The notes below the pieces were generated by a model, which saw only the letters and a list, made by a program, of their open reading frames with translations, was not told where the DNA came from and did not search any database. A DNA stretch of 64,000 nucleotides from Torreya grandis (lineage: Eukaryota > Streptophyta > Pinopsida > Cupressales > Taxaceae). The stretch is taken from positions 266,001 through 330,000 of the forward strand of contig JARHVA010004230.1 in NCBI GenBank assembly GCA_037957365.1, written 5' to 3'. This document shows, in pieces, positions 34,009 to 45,665 of this stretch; the stretch's first letter is position 1; each line of letters begins with the position of its first letter. The position numbers and the translations under genes were made by a program.

Positions 34009-35136
34009 ATGATGTAGTCATGATTAGGGTTCTCAATTAATAAATGCCTTAAACCATATAACCATTAGAATACTTAGCATAAAAATTTAAATTAAATTCA
34101 ATAACTTAGATATTTATTTTATTTCAACCAAAGGAAATACAACATGCACAATGACACAATCATACCATGATCTCACAATGAGATTAATTAAAATATTAGA
34201 TATTAATATTTTAACTCCAATAACTCATAATATTTAAAAATAAATCCTTAGTTTTAATCGTCCTTCTCCAAAAATATCTGAAGACTCTTAGCACAAGCTT
34301 AGGGTCTTGATTATATAGACACAAGACCCACCTACTTACATTAAGTGATTCTACCCAATTGAAGATATTAACACACCATAGTGAATTCAAAATAGTAAAT
34401 GCATTCAAATTTATAAAGAGTAAAAACATGTTATAACTCAATGCATCCCAAAAATAAGTCACATACATTATTAAATGAATTTGTATTAGCTTCCATGACT
34501 TTAGAACAAAATTCCAATAAGTTGGTAATGACTCCTATTACATATAAAGTTATAAACATTATAGGTATTTAAAATAAGAAAACTTAAGTACTATGAGTCT
34601 TATGTCTACTCAAGGATGATAAATAACATTACCATCATTTATTCAAATGATTTGAAACTTGATATGCAACTTGTATAATGAATAAAAAATGACCCTAATA
34701 AATTTATCATATTCTTTTCATTCTATGGTGACAAATCATCTCAAACAAATATCTTACTTTAAAAAGTACCACATACTAATATAAACATACCTAACATCTC
34801 CACATGGTTGTGTTGTAATAATATATTATTATAATAATTCATATTAGGCCTGTTAGATGTAATTGACATAGTAAATGGATATAATTATGAAATGAAAAAT
34901 ATATCAATCATTGTAGACACATATGTGCTCTTAAAAAACACAAACCTACATTAAACAAATAGGTCATAAAGGATAACACAAAACAACACAAATAATATCT
35001 ATGTATCTAAGAATTCTTGAAAAATATCCAATTTGGTAATAAACCTTACACAACACAACACTTGAACAAAATACTAAAAAATCATGTTATTTTGGTTGAT
35101 CAAAGATTTTTTTTGAACCTGGATGCTCCTACATCA
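34009..35136 (-). repeat. LTR of family L, copy 1
   Basis: Starts TGATGTAGTCATG and ends CTCCTACATCA; on the minus strand it begins TGATGTAGGAGCATCC, a familiar chromovirus LTR start. It aligns with 60565-61678 and with 62426-62659 plus 63781-64000 (shared CTTACTTACAAT and GCTTCCATGACTTT segments). It separates two different chromovirus interiors. Confidence 0.75.
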
Positions 35137-35479
35137 TACACCTTGGGTAAGAAAAATAAACATATGTTCATGCTCATGTGACTTATAATGGTTATATTAA
35201 TTCTATTCCTTATTTTTAATCTTTTGATTAACTAATCCATGTGAAATATTATATATCTCATCCTTTCCATTTCATAATGTATTTTGTATATTCCTTATTT
35301 CTTTTAGTCTTCCCAATTCACATGTCAATTACCTCTTCTATTTATTTACACTCTTTATCAAGCATCTAAAATATCCAATTCATTTCTTTAAAATATACCC
35401 TTGTAATTTCACTACTTTATCCTTCATAATATAAATAAAAACAATCCACATTAAAAATAAACAATATGTCTATACCTTC

Positions 35480-36440
35480 AACTAACTCTACTTAATATGC
35501 ATTCTTCCCATTTTTTCTCAAATTTGGCATGGACCAATATTTTTCCATTTCAACTTATCATGTGTCCTTTGGAAATATCTCATTTACTAATTATGATAAG
35601 ACTAATTCTCTTGATTGATATACAATCTCTCTTATATTCATATCTATTTTTTGTAAACAATGCATTTATTTATGTCTAATTATTCTTGCACATGTTTATA
35701 CACTTCTCACATATGCTTTAAAAACTATTCTTCTTCAACACTTCTATTTTGCTTATTTTGTATGTCTCATAATTCTAAGAATCCTCTTGGAACTTAACCA
35801 TATAAAAACTGAAATTGTGACTTCCCATACTTATATTTATAGAAATGTTATAAGAAAACTCAACTTGCACCAAAACATTAAATCATGTTCCTATCATACT
35901 TTTAACTAAAATTTTCAAAAGATTACCCAAAATTATGTTGACTACTTTTGTTTGTTTGTGCATCTATATAAAAATGGTATGTTAAAATGAACTATAAGTT
36001 GGTATTCAATTTATTCCAAAATGTCCACTAAAAAATTCTATAAAGTTTCACATCTTTGTAAAAATACAATACTACATTTTAAACCATGCAATATTAAAAC
36101 TTCTCTAAAAAATTAGAAATATTAATTGCATCGCTAGTTTTTATATATGATACATAATGTGTAATATTTTAAAATCTATCAAATATAGAAAATAATGAAT
36201 CATTTCCATTCTAAATTCTAGGCAAATGTAAAACAAAATCCATACTTATATCATCTCACAATCTCTCTAGAACAGGGAATGGTTGATACAACCCTACATT
36301 TTAACGCCTCATTTTTTATAGTTGGTAAAATATACATTATTAAATTAATTTTCACATATCAATACTCATTTATTGCCAAAAATGATTTTTTCTACTTGTG
36401 CTAATGTTTTTTAATAACCAAAATGACTTGCCAATACTCC
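35480..36440 (-). pseudogene. Second chromovirus: integrase
   Basis: The minus strand reads ASHFGY and TLAQVEKIIF, equivalent to the zinc-binding 'GHFG..KT...V...FFW'. Then WILFYICLEF and FLYLIDFKI match the core start 'DFV.GLP.......I.VVVDRFSKM'. The later part reads FWNKLN with TYHFYIDAQTN, equivalent to 'FW..L....GT.L..ST..HPQTDGQT'. The catalytic residues cannot be confirmed through the stops. Wording is of the Galadriel/Tcn1 kind, unlike the integrase at 14 kb. Confidence 0.7.
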
Positions 36441-36640
36441 ACTATGTTTTTTATTGAAAAAAATATCTCAAATTAAACCTATTGGTATACAAAATTGCCT
36501 TCCTTTGAATAAAAAACATTTATAAATAAAATAATCTAACCATGGGGTTCTATATTTAACTATCATTTCTTTACATGACATCCATTCTTATTTAAAATAT
36601 TTATCTCTTCATACTATTCTATCATAAGATCAAATCCTAT
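36440..36640 (-). other. Linker between RNase H and integrase of the second chromovirus
   Basis: No clear reading. AT-rich with a poly-A run near 36657. Confidence 0.4.
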
Positions 36641-36990
36641 GACTCCTCTTTATTTTTTAAAAAAAAAATATTCTACTTAATACATCAATAACTATTTTAT
36701 ACTTTCCATTATATGTTTAAACAAAAATAAATAACTCTTTTGGTATTCAACCCACTTTATATGTCTTTGATTTAACTTATGATGACTATTAATGAACTAT
36801 AATGTTTGATGATCTGTGTACAATAAAATATCATTTGGCAAAAAATAATGTCTCCACTTATTTAGTGATTTCATAATTTCATATAACTCTTGATCAGATA
36901 TTGAATATTTTTTATTTTAATCATTCAAAATTTCACTAAAATTTGTAATATGTCTTCCTTCTTGACTCAATACTTTTCTTATTACAGTGT
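36640..36990 (-). pseudogene. Second chromovirus: RNase H
   Basis: The minus strand reads FLPNDILLYTDHQTL, FINSHHKLNQRHIKWVEY and YLFLFKH. This matches 'FLLYTDH.AL..L..Q..L..RH.RWV..LQ.F.F...HK.G'. The TDH box keeps its Asp. Upstream, KYSISDQELYEIMKSLNKW (pieced from two frames) precedes it, equivalent to 'YSTYDKEFYAI..AL..W'. Confidence 0.75.
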
Positions 36991-37750
36991 CACTCACATC
37001 AAAATATACCAAAATACTTTATTGAAATCCAACAATGCAAACATGGATTGTTTATATATGTTTTCTTCAACTAAAGGAATCTATGTTTTGCTTCCATTAT
37101 ATATTCAAATTATCTTTTATTTATTTGCATCATGTCAATGAGTAGTGCACATATCCCACCAAAAATTCTATGAAAAAGATAGTCCATAAAAAATACATAC
37201 TTAAAATGTATCTATAAAGATGGCCAGTCTAGTATAGCTTCCATATATTCTAGATCCATCTTCAAACCTTATTTAGAACTCATAAATCCTAAATATACCA
37301 ATTATTTATGCATGAAAATACATTTATTCAAATTTACAAGAAAAATTTCATTTCCTAAATTTTCCAATGCTTTTCACAAATATCATAAATGTTATTCCTC
37401 TATTCTACTATAAATCATATGTCATCAAGATACACAATGATAAATTTACCCAAAAATGGTTTAATATATTCATTAACCAATTTTGTTAATTTGTTTGGTA
37501 CATTAATCAGCCAAAATAGCATGATTAATAACTCATGTAACCCTTATTGTGTTTTTATTTTGTCTTCAATTCATCACCCTTTGTTATATAGATATGGTTA
37601 TATCCACTTTTCAAATATTTTTTTATGAATTATCTCACTCCACTTAAACAATCCATTATATCATCCATGCATGGTAATGAAAATATATACTTCATAGTAA
37701 TCTTATTGATGGCTTTAGTATTGAGGATTAGTATTTACATTGGGTATTTA
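36990..37750 (-). pseudogene. Second chromovirus: reverse transcriptase, truncated by G2
   Basis: The minus strand reads FITMHG and YNGLFKW, equivalent to 'FP.PR.DD..D.L.GA'. Then come GDELKTK for 'GDEWKTAFKT', NHFWVNLSLCILMTYDL for 'LKPFLGKFVVVYLDDIL', and later FALLDFNKVFW for 'LALPDFNK.F'. The reading stops where the G2 LTR begins near 37750, so the N-terminal RT, protease and gag are missing. No partner copy was found in the window. Confidence 0.75.
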
Positions 37751-37755
37751 AAATA
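37721..37755. repeat. 35-bp direct repeat, partner at 47896-47930
   Basis: TTGAGGATTAGTATTTACAT followed by TGGGTATTTAAAATA differs from the downstream copy at only two positions. The pair brackets the whole G2 element. Far too long for an ordinary 5-bp target duplication. Confidence 0.75.
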
Positions 37756-38847
37756 TAAAATCCAATGTTGAAGAAGGTAAAATAGTTGGATCAATCTATT
37801 GTGATCTTGTTATGGCATGGATTGTTCCCTATTGGTTCATTTTTGGCATGCAAGAGTGGAAAAAAGGGTCATAATCATACTTCTAGCTTTGGTGATGAAC
37901 CCATTGAAATTGACATGTATACCTTCATGGATTCCCTTTGAAATATTTTATTTGGCTCAACCTCAACCATATTTGGTTTCAACTTTTGATAATAGCCCTT
38001 GATCTTGATTCGGGTTTCTAAGAATGTGCCACCTGACAACTCTTCATTCATTCTCAAGAACATACTAGACCTTTGACCCTACACATAACACTGATATAAT
38101 TTTACATGTCTTGAATGTAATGCATTGATTTATCTAAAAATTATTGTGGCTTTAACACTTGGTAGCTTCTCATTAGCTTTTAAGATTCACTAACCTACTA
38201 ACTTCTCATTCACCATTGATGTGCTTTCATATGATTATGTGTGCTACATTGATCTATTTGGGACCATTGGCCTTATTATTTGATGTGAAACATTATATTT
38301 ATGTTCATATGCCTAATATCTTAACACTTTTCATCCATTCATTCATGCTAACCTTTTGACTTGATGCACACTATTCATCTTTGATGTATGATTAAACATG
38401 CATTGTTAGATCTTTAAGACCCACTAAATCATTATATCATCACTCATCATTGGGTATTGAATTAATCTCCTATAATCTTGACACTTTTCATCTACATGTT
38501 CATCTCTAGAATATTCTAATTTAATTGGTTATTTTCCATGACTTTAACTTGATGTCCCCATGTACATCCTAGACTACTTGTCCAACATTGAAGCTTTATA
38601 TCTTGAGATAGAAAATACATCAAGATATGAAATTTATAGAGATTGATCTAGGCATGAAATAAATCATTTCAATGCAATAATTTGGATTGATATCTTTCCA
38701 AGTGAATATATTAAATGTATGACTAGATTGATCTACACATTCATGTATTATGTTTGATGATGGTCTGGTTGTCTAAGATCACCAATTTCACTCTTTAAGC
38801 TTGCTTAAAGTTTTTTAAAATATTAAAAATGACAAGTGATCTTCTCC

Positions 38848-38895
<48 letters not shown>

Positions 38896-38989
38896 TTTCC
38901 ACCATTAGATCACCCTTTAATTAGGACCTTTCTCAACTTCTTATTCTAGATTAGGAAAATTTTGGTATGTAGGCCCATTTTGGACAACA
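37750..38989 (-). repeat. G2 3' LTR, truncated (left)
   Basis: Aligns with about 46303-47582 in the same orientation, sharing GGTTCATTTTTGGCATG, AAAAGGGTCATAATCATA, ATCTTGAGATA and AAAATTTTGGTATGTAGGCCC. The inner end is TGTTGTCC on the minus strand, as in G1. A (TA)n tract lies at 38852-38893. Confidence 0.85.
38852..38893. repeat. (TA)n microsatellite in the G2 left LTR
   Basis: About 42 bases of TA. The right LTR has a longer tract at the equivalent place, so it was present before insertion. Confidence 0.95.
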
Positions 38990-39258
38990 TCTTTGGTGAC
39001 TTAGCTAGGCAACATATCTACTATGATTTAGAACTTAGACCATTTAAATGGATCTTGGACTCACAAATAATGATGAATCTGATCCATGACTGTAAGAAAC
39101 CTTTTGAATTATAAAGACAATGAATTCCACAAAAAAAGGAATGAAATAAATAAATTAGGGAAGCTAACTAAAGAAAGCGAAAGCAAACAAACTAATGTGT
39201 TAAGACAACACTTGGAGGAAATCCAAAACAAAATAAATATGTATAGAGAACCCAACCT
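38990..39258 (-). other. G2 3' untranslated region
   Basis: No coding content. The segment next to the LTR (minus strand AAGTCACCAAAGA) is shared with G1 and G3. Confidence 0.6.
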
Positions 39259-40330
39259 TTAGTAATAATGTTTCAAGTGTATCCCATTATCTATGATAGG
39301 AATCCCATCACCATCTATCCTTGTAAGTTATAAGGAATTATGGGATTTACAACTAGAGATTGTGTATGGATCACTCCAAAAAGAGTCACACTTTGTATGT
39401 CTTCCTAACTTATATTTTTCCTCATCTCACTTGAGGACAAAATCTCCTTATTTGAAACTTCGTGAAGAAGCTCCTTTGTCAAAGGATCTCTTCAATTTTG
39501 CTTCATGGCTATGCATGGCTATTATAGACTGATGTTTTATCTCTTCTAACTCCATAATCTTAGCATATCTGATCTCTATAGGTTCATTCACCAACAACTC
39601 AAGTTGATGCATCAATTCTAGGGTATGAAATTCAAGAGAAATAGGCATTCTTGCTTCTTTACCATATACCAGATTGTAGGGAGAGTTGGATATTGACATC
39701 TTATAGGTGATCTTATTAGCCCATAAAGTTGACTTTAATTTGGGATGCCATGACCTTTGATTATCTTCAATTATTCTTCTTATGATCTTTAATAGGTTAT
39801 TATTAGTGGACTCAGTAAGGCCATTTCCTTAGGGATAGTAGTTTGATGAAGTGTTGAGATAAATCCCATGTTAAAAAACCCATAGACTGATCATAGTCAC
39901 CATAAAGTCCATATAATTGTTAGAAATAATAGTTTAAGGGAGTCCAAACCTGGTAAGAAAACCTTCATATAAATATAGAACATTGGTCTAATTTTCTTCC
40001 TTTAATTCCATTACTTATGTCCATCTAGTGAAGTAATCTATGTTAGTTAGTATCCATTTATGACCTAATTTTTAAGGGGGGTTATTGAGACCAACAAATT
40101 ATAATCCCCATTGGATTAAGGGCTTATCCATTACAATTGGTTAGAGAGGTAAGGCTACAAGTTTCACCTTTCCTACAAACATAGTACATTAACTACATTT
40201 CCTAGCTCATGCATGAAAATCACCAAATAAGCTTGGCCAATAATACCCACATCTTATAATATTTTGAGATATGGTACTTTATGAATAATTCCATCCACAA
40301 TGTCTATCATGGAACTCTTCAAGCAACCTT
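39259..40330 (-). pseudogene. G2 integrase and pol C-terminus
   Basis: The minus strand reads YYPKGNGLTESTNNNL (third catalytic Glu present), then in ORF 39448-39699 SNSPYNLVYGKEARMPISLE, a MHQLELL segment, and RSFDKGASSRSFK. It ends NGIHLKHYY and a stop at 39259-39261, as G1 does. The 'SPYNLVYGKEA..P' run is typical of plant Ty3 integrases of the Tat/Athila side. The first two catalytic Asp boxes are obscured by frame breaks between 39800 and 40150. Confidence 0.85.
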
Positions 40331-40353
40331 ACCTTTTTATGTTGTTCAATGAA

Positions 40354-40640
40354 TCATAACAACATGCCATTGATATATTTCTTGAACAAAACACCATCAA
40401 AAAAAAGAAATGGAATGTATTGCAATCTAAAATATCTTATTTTTGAAGGAGTTAGGTGAGAGGGATAAATACCATCTTGGATATATCTTACCAAATCATG
40501 ATACCATCTTGAAGGTGAGGTATGATCAGCTATAATTTCTTCATTATTTGACATCATAACCACATTATTGGCTTCTTTTAAGTATTAGGCTAGATGCTCA
40601 CAAAGTCCTTTGCCTCTAATCAGCTTTGTGACTTTGATCT
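40354..40640 (-). pseudogene. G2 linker before integrase
   Basis: ORF 40354-40563 reads SRWYHDLVRYIQDGIYPSHL, TPSKIRYFRLQYIPF and FDGVLFKKYINGMLL. This matches the conserved stretch 'WY.DI..YL..G..P......K...R..A..Y...DG.LY.R...G.LL' before the integrase zinc finger. G1 has the same stretch at 8420-8650. Confidence 0.85.
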
Positions 40641-41100
40641 CCACATCATAATCTATTACATTTTTTATCCAACCAACTCTTTTCTCACTTATGTCCTTGT
40701 TCAATAAGAACTCCTTGACTCTTAGATGTGAAACCATTGGGTGTATCTTATTGTTAGCCAATAAGTATCTAAATTTATTTAAATACCTTATGACTAAAAT
40801 TACATGAATTTAAATAAAAGATTATGTTGTTTCATATTCTTCCAAGCCTTAACTAAAGAGGGATATTGGCTACTCTAAGGTCTCATGGTTGTATTGCATA
40901 AGAATTCTTGAAAAGGTTTCAATGTTAGCATAGGTGTACATAATGAAGTCTTTTGATAAATATGGGTTCATGACCATAAGATAATTAGCCATGGATTTCT
41001 TAATTTTCTCAAAACTCCTTAATCCTTACATGGACTAGGTAATGCTCTAATTCTTCTTTAGCATGGTTTTAAGTGGTTTAGCTAAAGTGGAAAATCTAAG
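40640..41100 (-). pseudogene. G2 degenerate canonical RNase H
   Basis: The minus strand reads FRYLLANNKIHPMVSHLRVK, EFLLNKDISEKRVGWI, NVIDYDVEIKVTKLIRGKG and LCEHLA. The 'VSHLRVKEFLL' box stands where working Ty3 RNases H have a 'TDH..L..LL' box. G1 has the same replacement (VSHLSIKEF). Loss of the acidic residue is thus likely inherited, with the extra RNase H taking over. Stops are few in this part. Confidence 0.7.
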
Positions 41101-41960
41101 ATGTATACTCTAATAAAATTTATCTCCCCTAAGAAACTTTGCAAAGCTCTTTTGTGTTTGAGTAAGGAAAGTGTAAGAATTGAAGCTATAATTTCAAGAT
41201 CTATGCTTAAACCATGATTTGAACTATATTTACAATGAACTTACCTTTATGAACTAAGAAGATACACTTTTTGGGATTTAGGGATACCCCAAATTGCGTA
41301 CACCTTTCAAACACTTGCTCAAGGTGAAATATGTGCTAATTACATTATTTGAAAACACTATTATATCATCCAAATATACCAATATAGACTTGTTAAGAAG
41401 GCTCTAGAATTCCATATCCATGGCTCTCTGAATAGTTTATCCATCATTGGATAAACCAGAGGGAATATTTTAATATGCAAATGTTCACCAATTTATGGTG
41501 AAGGCTATCATGAATTGGTATTCTTCCTTGACCGAAATATGGTTGTAACCACTATATCCATCCAACAAGGAGAACCTTTCTGAACCTACAATAAATTGTA
41601 AAACTTGTTCCATAGATGGCAATGGATAATGGTCTTTAAGGGAAACCTTATTTTGGTCACAAAAATCAACACACAGTCTAATTTCACCAGTATTTTTTTC
41701 ATATTAGAACAAGTTTTTCCACCCATGTTTAGTTCTTGATTAGAAATATATTAGCTAACTTGATGAGATTATGAAGCTTAACTCTCATCAAAGGCTCAAG
41801 TTTAGGGTTAATAGGCCTTTGTATTTTTCTTATCGAACTAGTTTTATCTTCTATCTCAATGGTGTATTGAGATATACTTGGGTCAAATACCTTGAGATCA
41901 CTATATTGGCATGAAAATACATAAAAAAACTTGCACATAACTCAATGAAAGCTTATTTTT
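41100..41960 (-). pseudogene. G2 reverse transcriptase
   Basis: ORF 41729-41938 gives INPKLEPLMRVKLHNLIKLA, the N-terminal RT segment 'L.P.....V..EI..L..A'. Downstream, in several frames: DHYPLPSMEQVLQF, FSLLDGYSGYNHISV, RAMDMEF, LLNKSILVYLDDIIVFSNN and KSVSS. The first Asp (in LDGYSGY) and the YLDD box are present. Several stops and small frame changes break it. Sequence and order agree with G1. Confidence 0.9.
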
Positions 41961-42479
41961 CTAAATAAGTTCATACCTTACCCTACTTTAGGTTCTTACC
42001 AAGTGAAACTTCCACATTAGCATAGTATTATTCCTTTATCGATAAATATGACTTTTCTTTCCTTAGCTCATCATCACCACTAAAAATGTTATCAAGTGTG
42101 ACCAATCCATTGGTAAGCTTATATGTTTTTAGTTTTAGAATATGATCACCATATTTTTATAATTAATTTGACTAATCTCTTGAGGAATACTCATCCTCTT
42201 CTTGCAAGAATCTGATAATTTGATTATCATCTTCAATCACTTACCAATTATGATTATTATATGGTAAAAAAGGCATTATAATCACCTTAATGTGTGACTA
42301 GACTATTTCATTCTTACATCAAATACAATACTAAATTGTGCCCCAATGGCATCTAAGCTATCTACATGTTTATTCTCATTTCTTAGTATTGCTTGAATGT
42401 TGAAGGCTTGAAACTATTCAAGTAAGTCCCATACCCTATGCCTATTAGATTTAAGCAATGGTTTTTTACATACATTAAG
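41961..42479 (-). other. G2 spacer between extra RNase H and RT
   Basis: No recognised domain. It corresponds to 6540-7000 in G1. Short readings suggest an acidic linker, but stops are frequent. Confidence 0.4.
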
Positions 42480-42790
42480 ACCTCTTACTTTGTGAACTAC
42501 AAGTTCACTATCACAAAATACTTGTAGGGCATTGACTTCTTATTCCTAACCCATTGCAAACCATGAACTAGTGCCTCATATTCAACATCATTATTTGAAA
42601 AACCAAATTGAAAATTAATAGATGTGAAATACCTTTTATTTTTTTGAGAAATCAACATCATTCCACCCCTAGTACCATGCTTATTCCTTGATCCATAAAA
42701 GTGTAATTTAGAAAGATCATAACTAGACTCATCATCCTTCATCAAGGATGGAATTGATGAATATTTCTCATGCAATTAATAAAAACCAAG
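42480..42790 (-). pseudogene. G2 extra RNase H before RT
   Basis: ORF 42497-42775 reads LHFYGSRNKHGTRGGMMLIS, NKRYFTSINFQFGFSNNDVE and YEALVHGLQWVRNKKSM. This fits 'FDGS....GAG.G..L.SP......F.L.F..SNN.AEYEAL..GL..A'. The first Asp is Tyr (FYGS), the Glu in VEYEAL is kept, and the last acidic site (YFVIVNL for 'F.DS.L') is lost. The frame is open for 92 codons, better kept than G1. It lies between protease and RT, as in G1. Confidence 0.8.
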
Positions 42791-42949
42791 TACTTATTAT
42801 TCAATTAGATTATAAGGATCAGATTCATGTGATATAGAGACCCACTCATCAAGGAACAAATCTAGAATAATATCAAAAGGTGATTCAATTTCCTCTACAC
42901 TATCTTTTATGACCTCATCTAAGATGAGGAAATTGGTGTTCATAACACT

Positions 42950-43330
42950 TGGAATTTATGGTTTCAAATAGAACCATGCATTATGTTCAGAATGTATGGT
43001 TACCTTAGTACCATACCTAGTTATAAACATCAAATATTTCCAATCAACTAATAAGTATCCTTCAATCTTCAAGGTAAATTCCTTTGATAGACACATGGCA
43101 AAATAGGGATACAAATCCACCACAACCGCATCTTGTTGAATGGTAACTTTAGGGGAAGAATGTAATGTCAAATTTATATCCTTGATTATGCCTAACATCT
43201 TTTTTGGTGAACCATCTAGTTTAAATACTCCTTTAGTATTTGGTTCATAGACAAGACCAAGCTTGTCTATAATTTGCTTAGGCATGACAATGTGCTACTG
43301 GCTCCACTATCCACCATACAATCATGAACT
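42950..43330 (-). pseudogene. G2 aspartic protease with intact DSG and a frameshift
   Basis: The minus strand reads LVHDCMVDSGASST with the catalytic DSG intact at 43303-43311. Two extra bases then shift the frame into ORF 42956-43285, MPKQIIDKLGLVYEPNTKGV, with KLDGSPKKMLGIIKDINLTL and a late AVVVDLYPYFAMCLSK segment. This matches a plant Ty3 protease: 'VDSGASSNVMP..V...LGL......' and the 'VVVD.P..YGMLL.R.' end. The frameshift, not the active site, disables this copy. Confidence 0.85.
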
Positions 43331-44500
43331 AAAAAATCACTAACTATAAAAGAGAGGTATAAGGGAGGAGTTTTAGTTGAATTTTCCTCAACTTTGTCTC
43401 AATTTTCCATTTTATTTACCTATTTTACTTTATGCTTCATTAGCTAGTTTGAATTATTTAGGACAACTCCTTATTTCTCAACTACTTTTGGAGACATCTT
43501 GAGAGCTAAAAGCTATTAGATGAGCATATATTTTTGTCCTATAATAGTAAGGTAATACCACATGTTGATGATAAAATTTTATTTCTTCATCTAATCTACT
43601 ATACTGAATGGAGATCCACTAACCTTTGGCTGCACCTTTTGAACCACTAGTTATTCATGGACCAGAGGTATTTAAGGGACCTTCCCAGTCTCTGCATTAT
43701 AATTTTTTTATGTTTTATGGGTATAAATTTAATCTTTGGTACTCTTGGAAATAACATTATGATTAATTTAAGCATTAGACACATCTTGAGCCTCATAAAT
43801 GGCTCTTATTTTAACTCTAGTTATAGCTGCAACTTGACCTATTGAATTGTTAGTCTTCCCACATGATTGAATTTAACATAATCATTCATTTTAAATTTTA
43901 AATTAGTATCATTAGGATGAATTTGAACTATTTAAACCTTTCATTTGGGTACCAAACTTCCTTTGGATATTTACCTCCGTAAAGAGAAAACTCTTCTTGT
44001 GTGATTTGTGGCATATCAATGTTCTATGATACCAAGGCTTGGTTTTGAGCATCATTGAGATTAGGGGGATGCCAAATTGAATCATGCTTCAAATTGTTTC
44101 AAGGTGGTATGGGAAAAATATATTTTTATGTGGAAGGTGCATTAGGATCAGTAGATGCGTATTTATTTAGCTAGGACTATGACTCTTATGATTGGTAAGG
44201 TGGTCTATTTTTTCTAAATCCTTGATAAGGAGGCCTTTAATCTCCAAAGGGATAATACGTAGTCTAATTTATTTGTTTATAAGGATTATTTGTCTAATAC
44301 TATTATATTTTGAGTTTTACTATTTCATTTCCAAATTATTAAAGAAAACCTTTCATCTCACCAAGCTCATTAGCTTGATTATAAGGGGATAGAAATTGAT
44401 CTTGAGGGGGTGGAATAGGAGATAATGATGGAAATTGAGGTTAATTATGGGGTGTAATATATTTAAATTCTAGGAATATAGGCATTAGAGTCCTTATATC
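43331..44500 (-). other. G2 gag-protease spacer
   Basis: Low-complexity coding remnants, Gln/Asn/Tyr/Pro-rich around 43900-44450 (as between gag and PR in G1). No zinc knuckle is recognised. The ORFs on the plus strand here (43657-43845 and 44192-44392) are shadows. Confidence 0.5.
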
Positions 44501-45110
44501 AAGCTTATTAGCTTGTATCAATCTTTTTTTTGCTCTTATTGCAACCTCATAACCATCTAGAAATGTATCACCGCCCATTGATTATATCATCACACAGATA
44601 TGAGAATTAAGGGATTTAAGATAATATAAAAATGCATATTATAGGGATGGTCTAATCACTATAGGAATTCTAGTCCATGTATTTTGGAATTTGATATTAA
44701 AATTAAACATGAACTCATGGGGATCTCTTTGAATGGTACTCATATTCTAAACCAAATATAAGTGATTAAATTTGTCCTAAAATTATCTAAATAAGGATAT
44801 AACTAACTCATCCCAAGTAGCAATGGAATTAAATAAAAGATTTATATACCATTGCAATGATTTTCTTTTGAAGGAAATAACAAGTAGTCTAACAGCCATA
44901 TTATCTTGATTAATATTATGCACTAAATAAAGGTTAGAAATATCCTAAATGTGCTAAATAGTAGTTGTTTGATATTAAATAAAAAATAATGGGATGATTT
45001 TAAGAGTAGGAACATGAATATTATCATAATAGGATAAGTTCAACAGACTACCTCTATTAAATGGGATAAATACTTGATTCTTGATGGTCATTTAGGTAGT
45101 GGGGATTACA
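44500..45110 (-). pseudogene. G2 gag capsid remnant
   Basis: The minus strand near 44900-44790 reads WYKSF, then FNSIATWDEL (across a frame break) and LFR, matching the 'WY..L...SI.TWDEL...F' core also seen in G1. Further on, PYYLGQI-like pieces and a YMDWNSYSD tail lie in mixed frames. The call depends on the position between leader and protease and on the matching G1 gag. Confidence 0.5.
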
Positions 45111-45419
45111 TCACTTAAAATAATAGGATGATGAGGGGATGAATATTGATCTTGGGGATAAGGTATTGTCTTATTAGATATTTCTCTATTATATAAAATA
45201 TAAGGTAGTTCAATGAATTCAATGGGAATACCTTTACTAGCTAATGTTGTAGTAACTTTCATCATGAGAATGTTGTCTAGATGGTGCTATTAACTATGCA
45301 AATTTATAGATCTTTAGCTCCCAATGATGGTGTATATCATTTTATATTGTAGATTATTCTCCTTAGATCCAAATTTTAGTTACTCAAGGATACCTGGTCC
45401 CATCAAGCATGCCAGAACC

Positions 45420-45648
45420 ATTGGGGTCTTAGGTTTCACCCTAGCTGAGAAGGGGATTATTCACATCCTCTTGATTAAACCTAGTCTAACATGGGAATGA
45501 CCCTAGGTTACGAGTCACTTGATCTTAGGTTATACCTATGGAGAAGGTCATATTACTTTTGGGTCTATCACCTATACTAAACCTAAACTAGCTTCTTGCT
45601 GGGAAAAGGGGAGAGAGATTAATAATAATGCATGAAATCATATAAAAA
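45420..45648 (-). other. G2 5' leader
   Basis: Untranslated sequence between primer site and gag. The block GGGAAAAGGGGAGAGAGATT is similar to the leader blocks of G1 (minus-strand GGGAAAAGAGTTAGAGAATG) and G3 (GGAAAGGGAGAAGGATAACA). Confidence 0.55.
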
Positions 45649-45665
45649 GGAGGTTATGCACTAAA
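45649..45665 (-). promoter_or_regulatory. G2 primer binding site
   Basis: The minus strand reads AAACA|TTTAGTGCATAACCTCC, matching G1 AAACA|TTTGGTGCATCGTCTCC. The agreement of two opposite-strand copies supports the LTR boundary. Confidence 0.65.

Noticed and set aside
44192..44392. Plus-strand hydrophobic ORF
   Set aside because: Lies antisense to the low-complexity gag-protease spacer of G2 and has no independent support.
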